Shown here one piece after another: positions 26,368-34,923 of a DNA stretch of 64,000 bases. The notes under the pieces are model-generated. The model saw nothing but the letters and a program-made list of their open reading frames with translations, was not told the DNA's origin and did not search any database. Every line of letters begins with the position of its first letter. Position 1 is the first letter of the stretch. This DNA is from Flavimaribacter sp024343425 (GTDB lineage: Bacteria > Pseudomonadota > Alphaproteobacteria > Rhizobiales > Rhizobiaceae). The stretch spans positions 2,108,001 to 2,172,000 of the forward strand of contig OZ245773.1 of assembly GCA_965227645.1 (NCBI GenBank), read 5' to 3'. The position numbers and the translations under genes were made by a program.

Positions 26368-27600
26368 ATGAAATTGATCGTTACCCGACAGACTGTGTCC
26401 CGAAACCTGAAATTGCGGCGCTTCCAGACTTATCTCGCAGTGATTGCCAGTATTGTCTGTCTTGTCATGCCTGCCAAAGCCGAACCCGGCGTCTACCAGG
26501 ACAGGATTGTATTTGGACAGTCCGCTGCGTTTGAAGGTCCAGCAGCGTCGCTAGGCACTGACATACGAAACGGAATCCTCGCAGCATTCGATGAAGTCAA
26601 CAGGACTGGCGGCGTCAATGGTCGCAAGCTTGAATTGATTTCCTACAACGACGGTTACGAACCTGAACTTGCGATCGACAACACCAGACGCCTCATAGAA
26701 CAGGACCAGGTCTTTGCGCTGATCGGTGAAGTCGGCACGCCGACATCTCGCGCAGTCCAACCGATAGCCCGTGAATACAGAGCGCCATTCATAGGCGCTT
26801 TTACAGGGGCCGCATTCCTGCGCGACCCCGGCCTGACCAATGTCATCAACATACGGGCTTCATACGATCAGGAAACCGAGGAACTTGTTGATTTTCTGGT
26901 GAAGGATCGCGGCATCAAGCGGATCGCAATCCTCTATCAGGATGACACTTATGGAAGCGCAGGCCTTTCTGGCGTCGTCGCGGCGCTTAACAGACGAGGC
27001 ATCGAACTCGTCGCGGACGGCACTTATATGCGCAACACGGTCGCTGTGAAGAGAGCTGCCTTAGCCATACGCAAGGCCGGACCTGATGCTGTTATCATTA
27101 TCGGAGCTTACAAACCTGCTGCAGAGTTTATCCGCATTGCGCGGTCGATCGGCATAGACGCATTGTTTCTTACTGTTTCCTTCGTAGGCAGCAATGCGCT
27201 TGCATCCGATCTTGGCAAAGATGGCAGCGGAGTAATCGTGTCGCAAGTCGTTCCGTTGTTCCACGATACGTCTGTTCCGATCGTGGCAAGTTTCCACGAT
27301 GCAATGGTGAAACTCTCCGAAACATCGGGCAGAGATCTGTTGATAGACGGTTTGGGCTTTGTCTCTCTGGAGGGGTACATCACTGGACGACTGGTCGTGG
27401 AGGTGTTGAGAGACCTTGGTGACGATCTTGCTCGGGAAAACTTCATCAGTCTGTTCGAAGAATTGCAAGGATACGAGATCGACGGTTTCACGCTCCAGTA
27501 CGGGCCAGGAGACAATCAGGGCTCCAATGATGTGTTTTTGACTGTCATTAACGATGATGGCAAGTTTGAAACCATCAAACGCCAGGTTGCTGATCAATGA
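26368..27600 (+). CDS. Periplasmic binding protein of the branched-chain amino acid type, partner of an adenylate cyclase
   Basis: The 410-residue precursor has a long N-terminal signal region (RRFQTYLAVIASIVCLVMPA then KA). The type I periplasmic binding fold of the LivJ/Leu-Ile-Val family follows: VFGQSAAFEGPAASLG, GGVNGRKLELISYNDGYEP, RLIEQDQVFALIGEVGTPT and IAILYQDDTYGSAGLSG. The start at 26368 gives a normal signal peptide with GAGGGG just before the ATG. There is no ABC permease or ATPase; the only partner is the membrane cyclase, whose start overlaps this stop by four bases (ATGA). The simplest reading is a ligand sensor that docks onto the periplasmic domain of the cyclase rather than an uptake component. 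Confidence 0.88.
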   Translation: MKLIVTRQTVSRNLKLRRFQTYLAVIASIVCLVMPAKAEPGVYQDRIVFGQSAAFEGPAASLGTDIRNGILAAFDEVNRTGGVNGRKLELISYNDGYEPELAIDNTRRLIEQDQVFALIGEVGTPTSRAVQPIAREYRAPFIGAFTGAAFLRDPGLTNVINIRASYDQETEELVDFLVKDRGIKRIAILYQDDTYGSAGLSGVVAALNRRGIELVADGTYMRNTVAVKRAALAIRKAGPDAVIIIGAYKPAAEFIRIARSIGIDALFLTVSFVGSNALASDLGKDGSGVIVSQVVPLFHDTSVPIVASFHDAMVKLSETSGRDLLIDGLGFVSLEGYITGRLVVEVLRDLGDDLARENFISLFEELQGYEIDGFTLQYGPGDNQGSNDVFLTVINDDGKFETIKRQVADQ

Positions 27601-30600
27601 GTGATGGCGCCAAAGAAAGCAAACCAGTAGCCCATAACAAGGTTGCGATCGCTGAACGCAGTTTCGCCGAGCCGGTCGCCAAATCTGAAGCCGCGCGGGT
27701 CCAGGCGGTTAAATCGTCCGCCGTTGTATTCGGCATAAAGGCAAAACTGCTCCTGTCCTTCATCGCGCTAGCCGCCTGCACGCTCATCGCATGCATTGTG
27801 GCCTGGACCGTGTTCAGCCATATCCAGCGCGCGGTGACTAATGTCACGTCGGACAGCCTGCCGAAGAACACGCTTGCGCTGACAATTGCAGAACATAGCG
27901 CTGAAATCTATGTCAGTGCTCCCAGCATTATGGCCAGCGAAAGCCAGTCGGTACGGGAATTCAGGAAGAGGTTGCTGGACGACGCCGTCATGCAGTTGAA
28001 CAGCGCCATTACCCAATGGCGGGATATCGGCATGGCCAGTGACATCGCCGGCGACCTAACCGGTAAGGTTGAAAGGATTTCAGGCTATATCTATGAAGTA
28101 AACCTTTCCGTCTCCAACATGCTCGACATCACGGATGCGTTGCATGGACAGGTCGACAAGTTGTCACAGACTCATAGCCGGTTTCTGGAAGTGCTCGAAC
28201 CTCTGATCGACGACGCCGTTTTCAATCTCGTTATTGAAAACGAGTCGACAACTTCAAAAACGGAAGTGGCGCTTCGGGAAACCTTGGCCGCAGAAACAGA
28301 AACGCTCGGCGCGCTCCTGGCGCTGAAAAACGACCTCTCCATCATAGATGGGCAGCTAGCAAATGGCGCCAGTCTGGAGAACGGCAATTTGCAACATTTT
28401 ATCGTCGATGAATTTAGCGCCATCCGCGAGCATATTGCGGATCATGTTCGAACGCTTCGGCTGTCCGCTTCTGCGAACGAGCTCGAGTTCTTCAATGATT
28501 CTATCCAAGCCTTTGTCGCCGGACTTGGCAGTTACCTGACGCGCACCGCAGGTTCGCAGGATTCCGGACCCGGCACTGTTGCGCGTCAGGATCTGGTGCG
28601 CGCGCATGCCGACCTGGTTAAGCAAATTGATCCACTGATCTTGCAGGCTCGGGAACGTTTGCTGTCGCGCGCATTTGAGATCTTCAGCCAACAATCCTCC
28701 AAGACCATGGAACTTATCGACCTTGGAGCGAACACGATCCATAACCTCCTAACGATCCGGTCCGACGGAAATCTCGCCGCCGGCCTGTTGAATGAGGCGT
28801 CCAACGTTCAGGAACCGGAAAGGCTGGAGCCGCTTGGTGAGCGGTTTCGGGCAGCGGCCGGCCAGATCGAACGGGCGTATAGGCAATTGCCTGAGCAGAA
28901 CAGATCGGATGCGTTACGTATGGTCATAGATTCGGTTCTGAGCATCGGTCAGGGAGATGACAGCATCTTCAGATTGCGCGGTCAGGAACTCGTGGAACTG
29001 GAACATGCGCAAAATTCCATCAGCGCAAGCGGTGATGTCTCGCAACAGCTTGTCATTGCGGTGACCAGGCTTGTCGAAGAAACAGAACAGGACGCAAACG
29101 AGACGGCGCGACACGCGGATGAAACAATACGCACCGGCAAAATCGAAATGCTGGTCATCGCCGGCGCCAGCCTGATCGGTTCAGCGTTAATTATGCTGAT
29201 CTTTGTCGGACCTCGAATTATCAGACCAATACGAGAAATCACCGACACGATGACTGATCTTGCGGGCGGCGACACGACCGTCGTCATACCCGGCACTGAC
29301 CGGAATGATGAACTCGGAAAAATGTCGAAGGCGTTGGAGGTGTTCCGGGACATCACAATCTCGATTCAGGAATCCAACCTGAAGGAAATTGATCTCGCCC
29401 GTCGCAGACTTGCGGATGCGATCGAGAGCATTTCGGAAGCCTTCTCCCTCTACGATTCCGAAGACAGGCTGGTCGTTTGCAACCAGAAATACGGCACCTT
29501 GGTGCATCCGGAAATCGCCGACGAGATTCACCCTGGTTTGTTTTTTGAACAGATTGTGCGCCGCTCAATCGAACTTGGACTGATTTCCGAGGCCATTGGA
29601 CGTGAGGAAGAATGGCTGAAAGAAAGGGTGAAGAGGCACCGTCACCCTGAACAACCCCACATCATGCATCGCCATGACGGAACCTGGATCATGGTCAGCG
29701 AACGAAAGACTGCTGACGGTGGCGTTGTCGCCGTTTATTCTGATATTACCGAGATGAAGGAACGAGAGAACGAACTCGCCGAAAAGTCGATTGCTCTCGA
29801 GCAGCTCTCCAAACAACTCTCCAAATATCTTTCCCCGCAAGTTTATCAGTCTATCTTCAGCGGAGAGCAATCGGCAATTGTTGCAAGCAAACGGAAGAAA
29901 TTGACAGTCTTCTTCAGCGACCTTGTCGGTTTCACGGAAATCGCCGACAGGCTGGAATCAGAGGACCTCACGCAGATCCTTAATCAGTATCTGACGGAAA
30001 TGACGTCGATCGCATTGGACCATGGGGCGACAATAGACAAATATATCGGTGATTCTCTGATGATATTCTTCGGAGACCCGGTTTCCCGCGGAGTCCAGGC
30101 AGACGCCGTCACCTGTGTAAAAATGGCAATCGCCATGCAGAAACGCCTGCGTTCTCTCAGTGAGGAATGGAAGACGATGGGACTGACCGAGAAGCTTGAA
30201 TGCCGCATAGGCATTGCAACCGGCTTTTGCACTGTTGGCAATTTCGGAAGCGAAGACCGGATGGACTACACGATTATCGGAGGAACGGTGAACCTTGCAT
30301 CAAGACTTGAGGGAGTGGCGGCGCCGGGCACGACGCTGGTCGCAGCTGAAACCTACGGTCTGATCCAGGATGCGATCGTCTGTGAGGAACAGGAGACGGT
30401 CGCGGTCAAAGGAATCGCCTATCCCGTGCGCACCTACAGGGTAATCGACACCAAGGAGGGCGTCGCCAAACGAGGCGGACCGGTGAGCAGGAAAGGCGAT
30501 CGAATAACCATCGACGCAGATATTGATTCAATGTCCGAGGAAGAGCGCAGGGAAGTCTCCGAAATGCTGCAGAAAATCCTCTCCGATCTCAATCCGCGGA

Positions 30601-30608
30601 CGACGTGA
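27597..30608 (+). CDS. Membrane-bound class III adenylate cyclase with large periplasmic sensor, HAMP and PAS-like domains
   Basis: The 1003-residue protein has TM1 at about 48-72, a long helical periplasmic domain at about 73-515, TM2 at about 517-540, and HAMP at about 541-595. A PAS-like domain lies at about 603-718 (EAFSLYDSEDRLVVCNQKYG). A short coiled linker leads to the cyclase domain at about 768-950. Metal ligands are Asp775 (FFSDLVGFT) and Asp819 (YIGDSLMIFFGDP). Lys815 and Asp890 (MDYT) predict ATP rather than GTP, and Asn899/Arg903 (VNLASR) complete the active site. The start overlaps the binding-protein stop. Output should be cAMP controlled by a periplasmic ligand. Domain limits are by eye. 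Confidence 0.93.
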   Translation: MSDGAKESKPVAHNKVAIAERSFAEPVAKSEAARVQAVKSSAVVFGIKAKLLLSFIALAACTLIACIVAWTVFSHIQRAVTNVTSDSLPKNTLALTIAEHSAEIYVSAPSIMASESQSVREFRKRLLDDAVMQLNSAITQWRDIGMASDIAGDLTGKVERISGYIYEVNLSVSNMLDITDALHGQVDKLSQTHSRFLEVLEPLIDDAVFNLVIENESTTSKTEVALRETLAAETETLGALLALKNDLSIIDGQLANGASLENGNLQHFIVDEFSAIREHIADHVRTLRLSASANELEFFNDSIQAFVAGLGSYLTRTAGSQDSGPGTVARQDLVRAHADLVKQIDPLILQARERLLSRAFEIFSQQSSKTMELIDLGANTIHNLLTIRSDGNLAAGLLNEASNVQEPERLEPLGERFRAAAGQIERAYRQLPEQNRSDALRMVIDSVLSIGQGDDSIFRLRGQELVELEHAQNSISASGDVSQQLVIAVTRLVEETEQDANETARHADETIRTGKIEMLVIAGASLIGSALIMLIFVGPRIIRPIREITDTMTDLAGGDTTVVIPGTDRNDELGKMSKALEVFRDITISIQESNLKEIDLARRRLADAIESISEAFSLYDSEDRLVVCNQKYGTLVHPEIADEIHPGLFFEQIVRRSIELGLISEAIGREEEWLKERVKRHRHPEQPHIMHRHDGTWIMVSERKTADGGVVAVYSDITEMKERENELAEKSIALEQLSKQLSKYLSPQVYQSIFSGEQSAIVASKRKKLTVFFSDLVGFTEIADRLESEDLTQILNQYLTEMTSIALDHGATIDKYIGDSLMIFFGDPVSRGVQADAVTCVKMAIAMQKRLRSLSEEWKTMGLTEKLECRIGIATGFCTVGNFGSEDRMDYTIIGGTVNLASRLEGVAAPGTTLVAAETYGLIQDAIVCEEQETVAVKGIAYPVRTYRVIDTKEGVAKRGGPVSRKGDRITIDADIDSMSEEERREVSEMLQKILSDLNPRTT

Positions 30609-30611
30609 CAA

Positions 30612-31259
30612 TCAATGGTCTCGATACCAGCGTATATCGCGATTTGTCGCCTCTTCGCGATTACACGGTATGCTTTCGAGCAACTCTTCCATTCGCCGCC
30701 ACGGGTGAACGGCGCGGAAACTGTCGATTGCGATAGTGAAATAGTTGCCGCCGCCATTGTTCGGCTGATCAAAGGAACGTGAGATCGGTGCATCGGCAAA
30801 GTGGCAATAGAGCAGAGTGCCGACTCCGCCATGACCGACAAGCAGAATATCGCCCTGCCCTGCCTGCTTCAGATACGGCAACGTCGCCCGCACAATGCGA
30901 ACCTGCGCGTCAATCGCTCTCTCCCAGCCGCGAACGCTGATGTGGGGCTCCCGGAAAAACTGGTTTGCAACGTCCTGAAATTCCGCCGGTGGAAGAAAGC
31001 CGGTTGCACTCCGGTCGTTCTCGCCCATTGCATCATCGATTTCCACTTCCAAACCGATTTCCAGGGCCATGATTTGCGCAGTTTCGACGGCTTTCGTCTC
31101 ACCGCTGCTGACGAGGCGCGTCGTTGCCCGTAAAACAGGCGCTCCAGCGATCCGCTGGACCCGGTGTTTGCCGATTTCTGACAATTTCCACTGCGGAACG
31201 GGGATATCAGACTCCATCGCCACCTGTGGGTGCGACAAGTAACGCAATACTCCGGGCAT
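30612..31259 (-). CDS. Histidine phosphatase superfamily protein with atypical catalytic motif
   Basis: The 215-residue protein resembles the phosphoglycerate mutase-like histidine phosphatases. The phosphate-accepting His lies in LRYLSHPQV (residues 5-13), but the usual RHG is replaced by SHP. The second His is in ILLVGHGGVGTLLYCH and an acidic residue is in GENDRS. Arg51-region TRLVSSGETKAVETAQ matches the usual S-P-x-x-R-x-x-x-T-A element loosely. The altered motif belongs to a recognisable subgroup rather than a random loss, because the rest of the core is intact. The substrate is unknown. It is convergent with the cyclase gene, three bases apart, and divergent from hxlR. Confidence 0.8.
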   Translation of the reverse strand: MPGVLRYLSHPQVAMESDIPVPQWKLSEIGKHRVQRIAGAPVLRATTRLVSSGETKAVETAQIMALEIGLEVEIDDAMGENDRSATGFLPPAEFQDVANQFFREPHISVRGWERAIDAQVRIVRATLPYLKQAGQGDILLVGHGGVGTLLYCHFADAPISRSFDQPNNGGGNYFTIAIDSFRAVHPWRRMEELLESIPCNREEATNRDIRWYRDH

Positions 31260-31330
31260 AATACTTACCAGCCTCTACCAGCAACAACTCGATGAACGAT
31301 AGCACAACCAGATGACATTACCTTGATGGC

Positions 31331-31352
31331 GGACAATCGTTCTTGATTGTTC
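31331..31352. promoter_or_regulatory. Candidate HxlR operator dyad
   Basis: GGACAATC and GATTGTTC form an inverted repeat (7 of 8 matched) with a 6-base spacer between the divergent phosphatase and hxlR-type genes. The position suits autoregulation by the adjacent HxlR protein and control of the divergent gene. Confidence 0.45.
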
Positions 31353-31415
31353 GGGTAACCATTTTTGATTGCAATCTGCCAGTGACCGGCTAGCATTGCC
31401 TCAAATGGCCGTGAC

Positions 31416-31841
31416 ATGAAAACCACAAAAACTGAATGTCCAATAGATTTTGCCGCCCGCGTTGTGGGTGACAGGTGGAGCCTGCTGATTCTCCGGGACA
31501 TTCTCCTTTACCGCAAAAGCAGGTTCAGGGAACTGGCGAGTGAAGAGGGAATAGCAACCAACATTCTCAGCGACCGGTTGCGACAGCTTGTTGATTGCGG
31601 TGTAATTGAAAAGAAGCGCGATCCCGATGATCGCAGAAGTTACATCTATCAGGCGACGTCAAAGGGCAATGGGCTGGCTGGTCTGATGTCGGAGCTAGGC
31701 GCTTGGGGAACAACTCATGAACCGGCATCAAAGGACCTTATTGGAACGCTGAAGCACTACCGTCCGGATTCAGAGGTCGCGGCCACGATCAGATCCAATA
31801 TTTACCGCAACCGTTATGCTGATGATGCGGATATACAGTGA
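31416..31841 (+). CDS. HxlR family winged-helix transcriptional regulator
   Basis: The 141-residue regulator has the HxlR layout. An N-terminal Cys (TECPIDFAARVVGDRWSLL) can act as a redox or electrophile switch in the family. The recognition region FRELASEEGIATNILSDRLR follows, then a wing GVIEKKRDPDDRRSYIYQ. HxlR proteins bind as dimers to inverted repeats near their own promoter; a matching dyad lies about 65 bases upstream at 31331-31352. It likely controls itself and possibly the divergent histidine phosphatase gene. The effector is unknown. Confidence 0.92.
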   Translation: MKTTKTECPIDFAARVVGDRWSLLILRDILLYRKSRFRELASEEGIATNILSDRLRQLVDCGVIEKKRDPDDRRSYIYQATSKGNGLAGLMSELGAWGTTHEPASKDLIGTLKHYRPDSEVAATIRSNIYRNRYADDADIQ

Positions 31842-31876
31842 ATCATTCGCGACCATCCTATCTGTAGACGCAATCA

Positions 31877-31913
31877 GGCGATCCAGTGGCGCATCAAATT
31901 CACATGGATCGCC
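31877..31913. terminator. Stem-loop between convergent hxlR-type and eamA genes
   Basis: Perfect 9-base arms (GGCGATCCA and complement) with a 19-base loop lie between the two convergent stop codons, followed by an A-rich stretch rather than a T run on the plus strand. It is a candidate bidirectional terminator of moderate strength. Confidence 0.45.
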
Positions 31914-31927
31914 AGAAAACCTTCCAA

Positions 31928-32815
31928 TCATTCAGCCCTTGTATCCACTTCAGCAGGCGATTGCGGTCGTTCGATCAGTATAAATGCGAGCCCGGCAATC
32001 ACGACCGCGCCTCCCGCAAACGCGGTCAATGTTGGCCGCTCCCCCAGGAAGGCGATGCTTCCCGCAACGGAGAAAACGGGCAACATCAGCAGAAATGGAG
32101 CTACCTGACTGACAGGGTGTTTTCTCACCAGCGAATACCATAACGCATATCCGAGCGCGGTCATGACCAGGCCAAGATAAATTACTGCCGTCCAGTCAAT
32201 CAATTTGGCCGTCAACACGGAATCCAACTGGTTCCTCTCCAGCAAAAAGGACATGATGAAGAGCTGCGGCGCAGCCCAGATGGCGACCCAGGCCGTGGTG
32301 GTGAGTCCGTCGATTTCCCTTAGCGTGCGTATCATTGCCTGTCCGATCGCCCACGTAAATGCACCCCCTATGACAAGCAGCACCGAGACCCAGGCGGCGC
32401 CAACTTTCGGTTCACCCATCATCAGCCCAACGCCGACAAACGCCATCGCAATTCCGATCCATTTTCGTATCCCCGGCGTTTCCCCGAGAGCGAGGACGCC
32501 AATCAACACGAGGAACGGCACCTCCAGTTGAACAACGAGCACTGCTACTGAAGCATCGAGTCCCTTCAGACCATTGAAAGTCAAACTGTACTGGATGGCG
32601 GCAGAAACGACGGCGATCCAGAAAATGCGCCGCAATTGCCCTGTCGGCGGCCGCACGAACCAGACCAAAGCCACAGCCGTTACAGTGAAGCGTAGCGCCA
32701 TCAAGAATATTGGAGGAAACTGGTCCAGAGCAGCCTTGGCGAACACAAAACCCATTCCCCAAACCATCGCAACCAGGAGACCTATTGTCACATCAATTGG
32801 CGATAGTTTGTTCAT
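31928..32815 (-). CDS. EamA/DMT family transporter
   Basis: The 295-residue inner-membrane protein has about ten membrane helices arranged as two EamA repeats, starting LSPIDVTIGLLVAMVWGMGFVFAKAAL and with the second repeat near residue 150 (AWVSVLLVIGGAFTWAIGQAM). The drug/metabolite transporter superfamily exports amino acids, nucleosides or other metabolites such as O-acetylserine. Conserved PVFSVAGSIAFLGERPT near the C-terminus fits. Its substrate cannot be inferred. It is divergent from the Coa1-family gene and convergent with the hxlR-type gene. Confidence 0.9.
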   Translation of the reverse strand: MNKLSPIDVTIGLLVAMVWGMGFVFAKAALDQFPPIFLMALRFTVTAVALVWFVRPPTGQLRRIFWIAVVSAAIQYSLTFNGLKGLDASVAVLVVQLEVPFLVLIGVLALGETPGIRKWIGIAMAFVGVGLMMGEPKVGAAWVSVLLVIGGAFTWAIGQAMIRTLREIDGLTTTAWVAIWAAPQLFIMSFLLERNQLDSVLTAKLIDWTAVIYLGLVMTALGYALWYSLVRKHPVSQVAPFLLMLPVFSVAGSIAFLGERPTLTAFAGGAVVIAGLAFILIERPQSPAEVDTRAE

Positions 32816-32956
32816 GTCACTGTCTGCATTATCCGGGTGTCACGCGTTCAAGGTCGTTGTCCTGTCTGGGGTATACAGATCATCAGAAACGTCGCAAAGG
32901 TGACGATACGATTTCGCAAGTCCGAGGTCGTGGCCCTACTATCCGGAGAATATTTC

Positions 32957-33604
32957 ATGCCATTGCCAGATCAACCGTACGGAACGCCTATTCCGCCAAA
33001 ACTCAATCGATGGAATTGGGGCGCCTTTCTGTTGAACTGGATCTGGGGGATTGCCAATAACACCTGGATTGCATTGCTGATATTCGTGCCGATTGTAAAC
33101 ATCGTCATGTTATTTGTCCTGGGGATCAAAGGCAGCGCATGGGCCTGGAACAACAATCTGTGGCGCGATGAGGCGCATTTTTTGAAGAGTCAGAGGCGCT
33201 GGGCCATTGCCGGATTTATCTGCGTTGCGTGTGCACTCGCTCTCATCGCCTATGGTGGCGGGAAGGCTTTCGGTGTTCTGAAGAACTCGGAAGTCTATCA
33301 AATGGCGATGGATGAAATCAAATCCAATCCAGCGGTTACCGCGGCGCTTGGCGAGCCAATAGACGCTGGTTTCTGGCTTACGGGCAACATCAACTTGAAT
33401 CTGACGGATGGTAGTGGACACGCGCAGTTGCAAATCCCGCTTTCAGGATCTGAGGCGTCAGGCGATGCAATGGCGCAGGCAATTCGATCAGACCGAAAAT
33501 GGGTCATCGAATTGCTGATCGTGAAGGTGGACGATTATTCGGAACCGATTGTATTGATCAACACCCGGAACAAACCGATACCAGGTTCCCCACAGGAGAT
33601 CTGA
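32957..33604 (+). CDS. Coa1-family membrane protein (cytochrome oxidase assembly factor-like)
   Basis: The 215-residue protein begins MPLPDQPYGTPIPPKLNRWN and has two membrane helices: one from about residue 21 (FLLNWIWGIANNTWIALLIFVP onward) and one at about residue 75 (WAIAGFICVACALALIAYGG). The C-terminal domain has VTAALGEPIDAGFWLTGNIN and GSGHAQLQIPLSGSEASGDA, the pattern of the cytochrome oxidase complex assembly protein 1 family. Bacterial members are mostly uncharacterised, and the link to oxidase assembly rests on the mitochondrial homologue. The ATG at 32957 is chosen because GGAGAA lies seven bases upstream; an earlier in-frame start at 32837 would add 40 residues without family features. 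Confidence 0.8.
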   Translation: MPLPDQPYGTPIPPKLNRWNWGAFLLNWIWGIANNTWIALLIFVPIVNIVMLFVLGIKGSAWAWNNNLWRDEAHFLKSQRRWAIAGFICVACALALIAYGGGKAFGVLKNSEVYQMAMDEIKSNPAVTAALGEPIDAGFWLTGNINLNLTDGSGHAQLQIPLSGSEASGDAMAQAIRSDRKWVIELLIVKVDDYSEPIVLINTRNKPIPGSPQEI

Positions 33605-33606
33605 TT

Positions 33607-34074
33607 TCACTCAGTGAGTGTATCCATGTTCTGTATTTCCTGAAGGATCAGAACCCGCATAATGTGGCTGACAGGCACGCCAGAGCGCATGGCACGGGCT
33701 CTTTCTCGAATGCTCTTGAGGTCGATCTCATCAAACAGGTCGAAAAGTTCCCCTCCTCTTTCCGCCAGCATCGGGTCGAATTCCATCAATGCGGAAAGCG
33801 CCGAGATTGTTTCGGCATATAACTCGGCGGCGTTGTCTTTTGTTTCCACAATGAGGCGCAACACCAGAGCCAGATGTCCGGCGCCATTGCGTGACGCAAT
33901 TTTCCTCAATGTAGCGCTCGAGAAGCAATCCCGATCACCTCTCGAGCCTTTGTAACGGGTTGACCCGTTGTACAGGCGAACACCGCATTGCCTGGCAATT
34001 CGGTAAATATCATGCCTGGATTTTCGTCTATCAATCGTGGGATTCCGTCGCGCAGTCGGTTGGACGTCTTTCAT
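33607..34074 (-). CDS. Hypothetical protein, last gene of the S24-divergent operon
   Basis: I do not recognise this 155-residue protein. The N-terminal third is basic (TARRNPTIDRRKSRHDIYRI), and the middle has a helical, possibly DNA-binding stretch SSATLRKIASRNGAGHLALV. The C-terminal half is acidic and helical (ELFDLFDEIDLKSIRERARA). No signal peptide or membrane helix is visible. It follows the 124-residue HTH gene after 75 bases and is probably the third gene of the operon controlled by the divergent S24 repressor. Its base composition is similar to its neighbours. A role in phage- or plasmid-type regulation is only inferred from position. Confidence 0.65.
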   Translation of the reverse strand: MKDVQPTARRNPTIDRRKSRHDIYRIARQCGVRLYNGSTRYKGSRGDRDCFSSATLRKIASRNGAGHLALVLRLIVETKDNAAELYAETISALSALMEFDPMLAERGGELFDLFDEIDLKSIRERARAMRSGVPVSHIMRVLILQEIQNMDTLTE

Positions 34075-34149
34075 AATGGACGATGCAAATTCTCGTAAGT
34101 AATGGGAAGGAGGCCGAGCTTCCGGCCGGTATCGTGAGTATTCTCGACG

Positions 34150-34524
34150 CTATTGGGTAACGCCTTGTTTGTCGTCGCCAGTTTCAACCAGCCCCAGCAT
34201 CTCCCCGGCTTGTCGCCGCGTCATTCCCTCGAGTAATAGGTTGCAATAGGTCTGTTCAAGCTCGGGTGGAATCCAATAACCGCGACGCTGTCGTTTTCTG
34301 ATTTCCAGTTGTCTGGATGCGTCCAGATTGGTTTCTTGCGTTTTTTCGCCAACAACATTCTGCAAAGCATGTCCCTTACGTATGTTGAGCCTGGCGGCGC
34401 GACGACGGATTGACTGTGCCGAAATCCCGAAATGTCGTGCTATTTCTTCTGTCGAGGCCTCTCCGCCAAAAAGTTGCAAGACTCGAATCTGCTGGCTTTC
34501 GGATAGTTGGTTTAAAGACTTCAT
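34150..34524 (-). CDS. Small helix-turn-helix protein
   Basis: The 124-residue protein has an N-terminal helix-turn-helix (EASTEEIARHFGISAQSIRRRAARLN, about residues 22-47) resembling resolvase or sigma-factor region 4 type HTHs. A second helical pair near the C-terminus (EGMTRRQAGEMLGLV) looks like another HTH. A basic linker KRQRRGYWIPPELE joins them. Both suggest DNA binding. Its ATG overlaps the stop of the 85-residue gene as ATGA, so the two are coupled. It is the second gene in the operon divergent from the S24 repressor. No family name can be assigned. Confidence 0.7.
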   Translation of the reverse strand: MKSLNQLSESQQIRVLQLFGGEASTEEIARHFGISAQSIRRRAARLNIRKGHALQNVVGEKTQETNLDASRQLEIRKRQRRGYWIPPELEQTYCNLLLEGMTRRQAGEMLGLVETGDDKQGVTQ

Positions 34525-34778
34525 TGCTGGTTTTCCTCACTATTCAGGATACTGACATGGGCCACCGGCACATCCTTGTAGCCAATTTCCGAACTTCTGT
34601 CGGCGTCGATCAAGACCGCTCTATCCACAACGCGACGCAAAACTTTATGAATACCGAGGTTTTCCGCCGTGATGCACTCAACAGTTCCTGTTTTGTTCTC
34701 TCTAAAAATATCGCTTAAAATATGGACGCGATCATCTGTTCCCTCGGGCAATGCCCGTGGGATTGAATTGTGCAACAT
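34521..34778 (-). CDS. Hypothetical 85-residue protein, first gene of the S24-divergent operon
   Basis: This small acidic soluble protein starts MLHNSIPRALPEGTDDRVHI and has no recognisable domain. It is supported as a gene by a GGAG ribosome site ten bases before the ATG, by a near-consensus promoter 45-75 bases upstream, and by the four-base ATGA overlap with the following HTH gene. Its location as the first gene under a phage-type repressor is where an early phage or plasmid regulator would sit, but no homologue comes to mind. Confidence 0.6.
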   Translation of the reverse strand: MLHNSIPRALPEGTDDRVHILSDIFRENKTGTVECITAENLGIHKVLRRVVDRAVLIDADRSSEIGYKDVPVAHVSILNSEENQQ

Positions 34779-34812
34779 GAGGTGGATACTCCCGGCGAAC
34801 GAATTGGATCAA

Positions 34813-34852
34813 ATACCATTTACATACTATGCCATATTGGTATATTTGTCAA
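34813..34852 (-). promoter_or_regulatory. Near-consensus promoter with candidate repressor operator
   Basis: On the minus strand TTGACA (34847-34852) and TAGTAT (34824-34829) are separated by exactly 17 bases, driving the operon that starts at 34778. Inverted ATACCA/TGGTAT arms at 34813-34818 and 34838-34843 bracket the -10 region, a plausible operator for the S24 repressor encoded divergently at 34924. Confidence 0.65.
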
Positions 34853-34923
34853 TCCTGAGCCTGCATTGAAGCTCATAAAATTGAGCGTATTGAACTCCAC
34901 GGAATGAGGATTGGAACTGCGGA

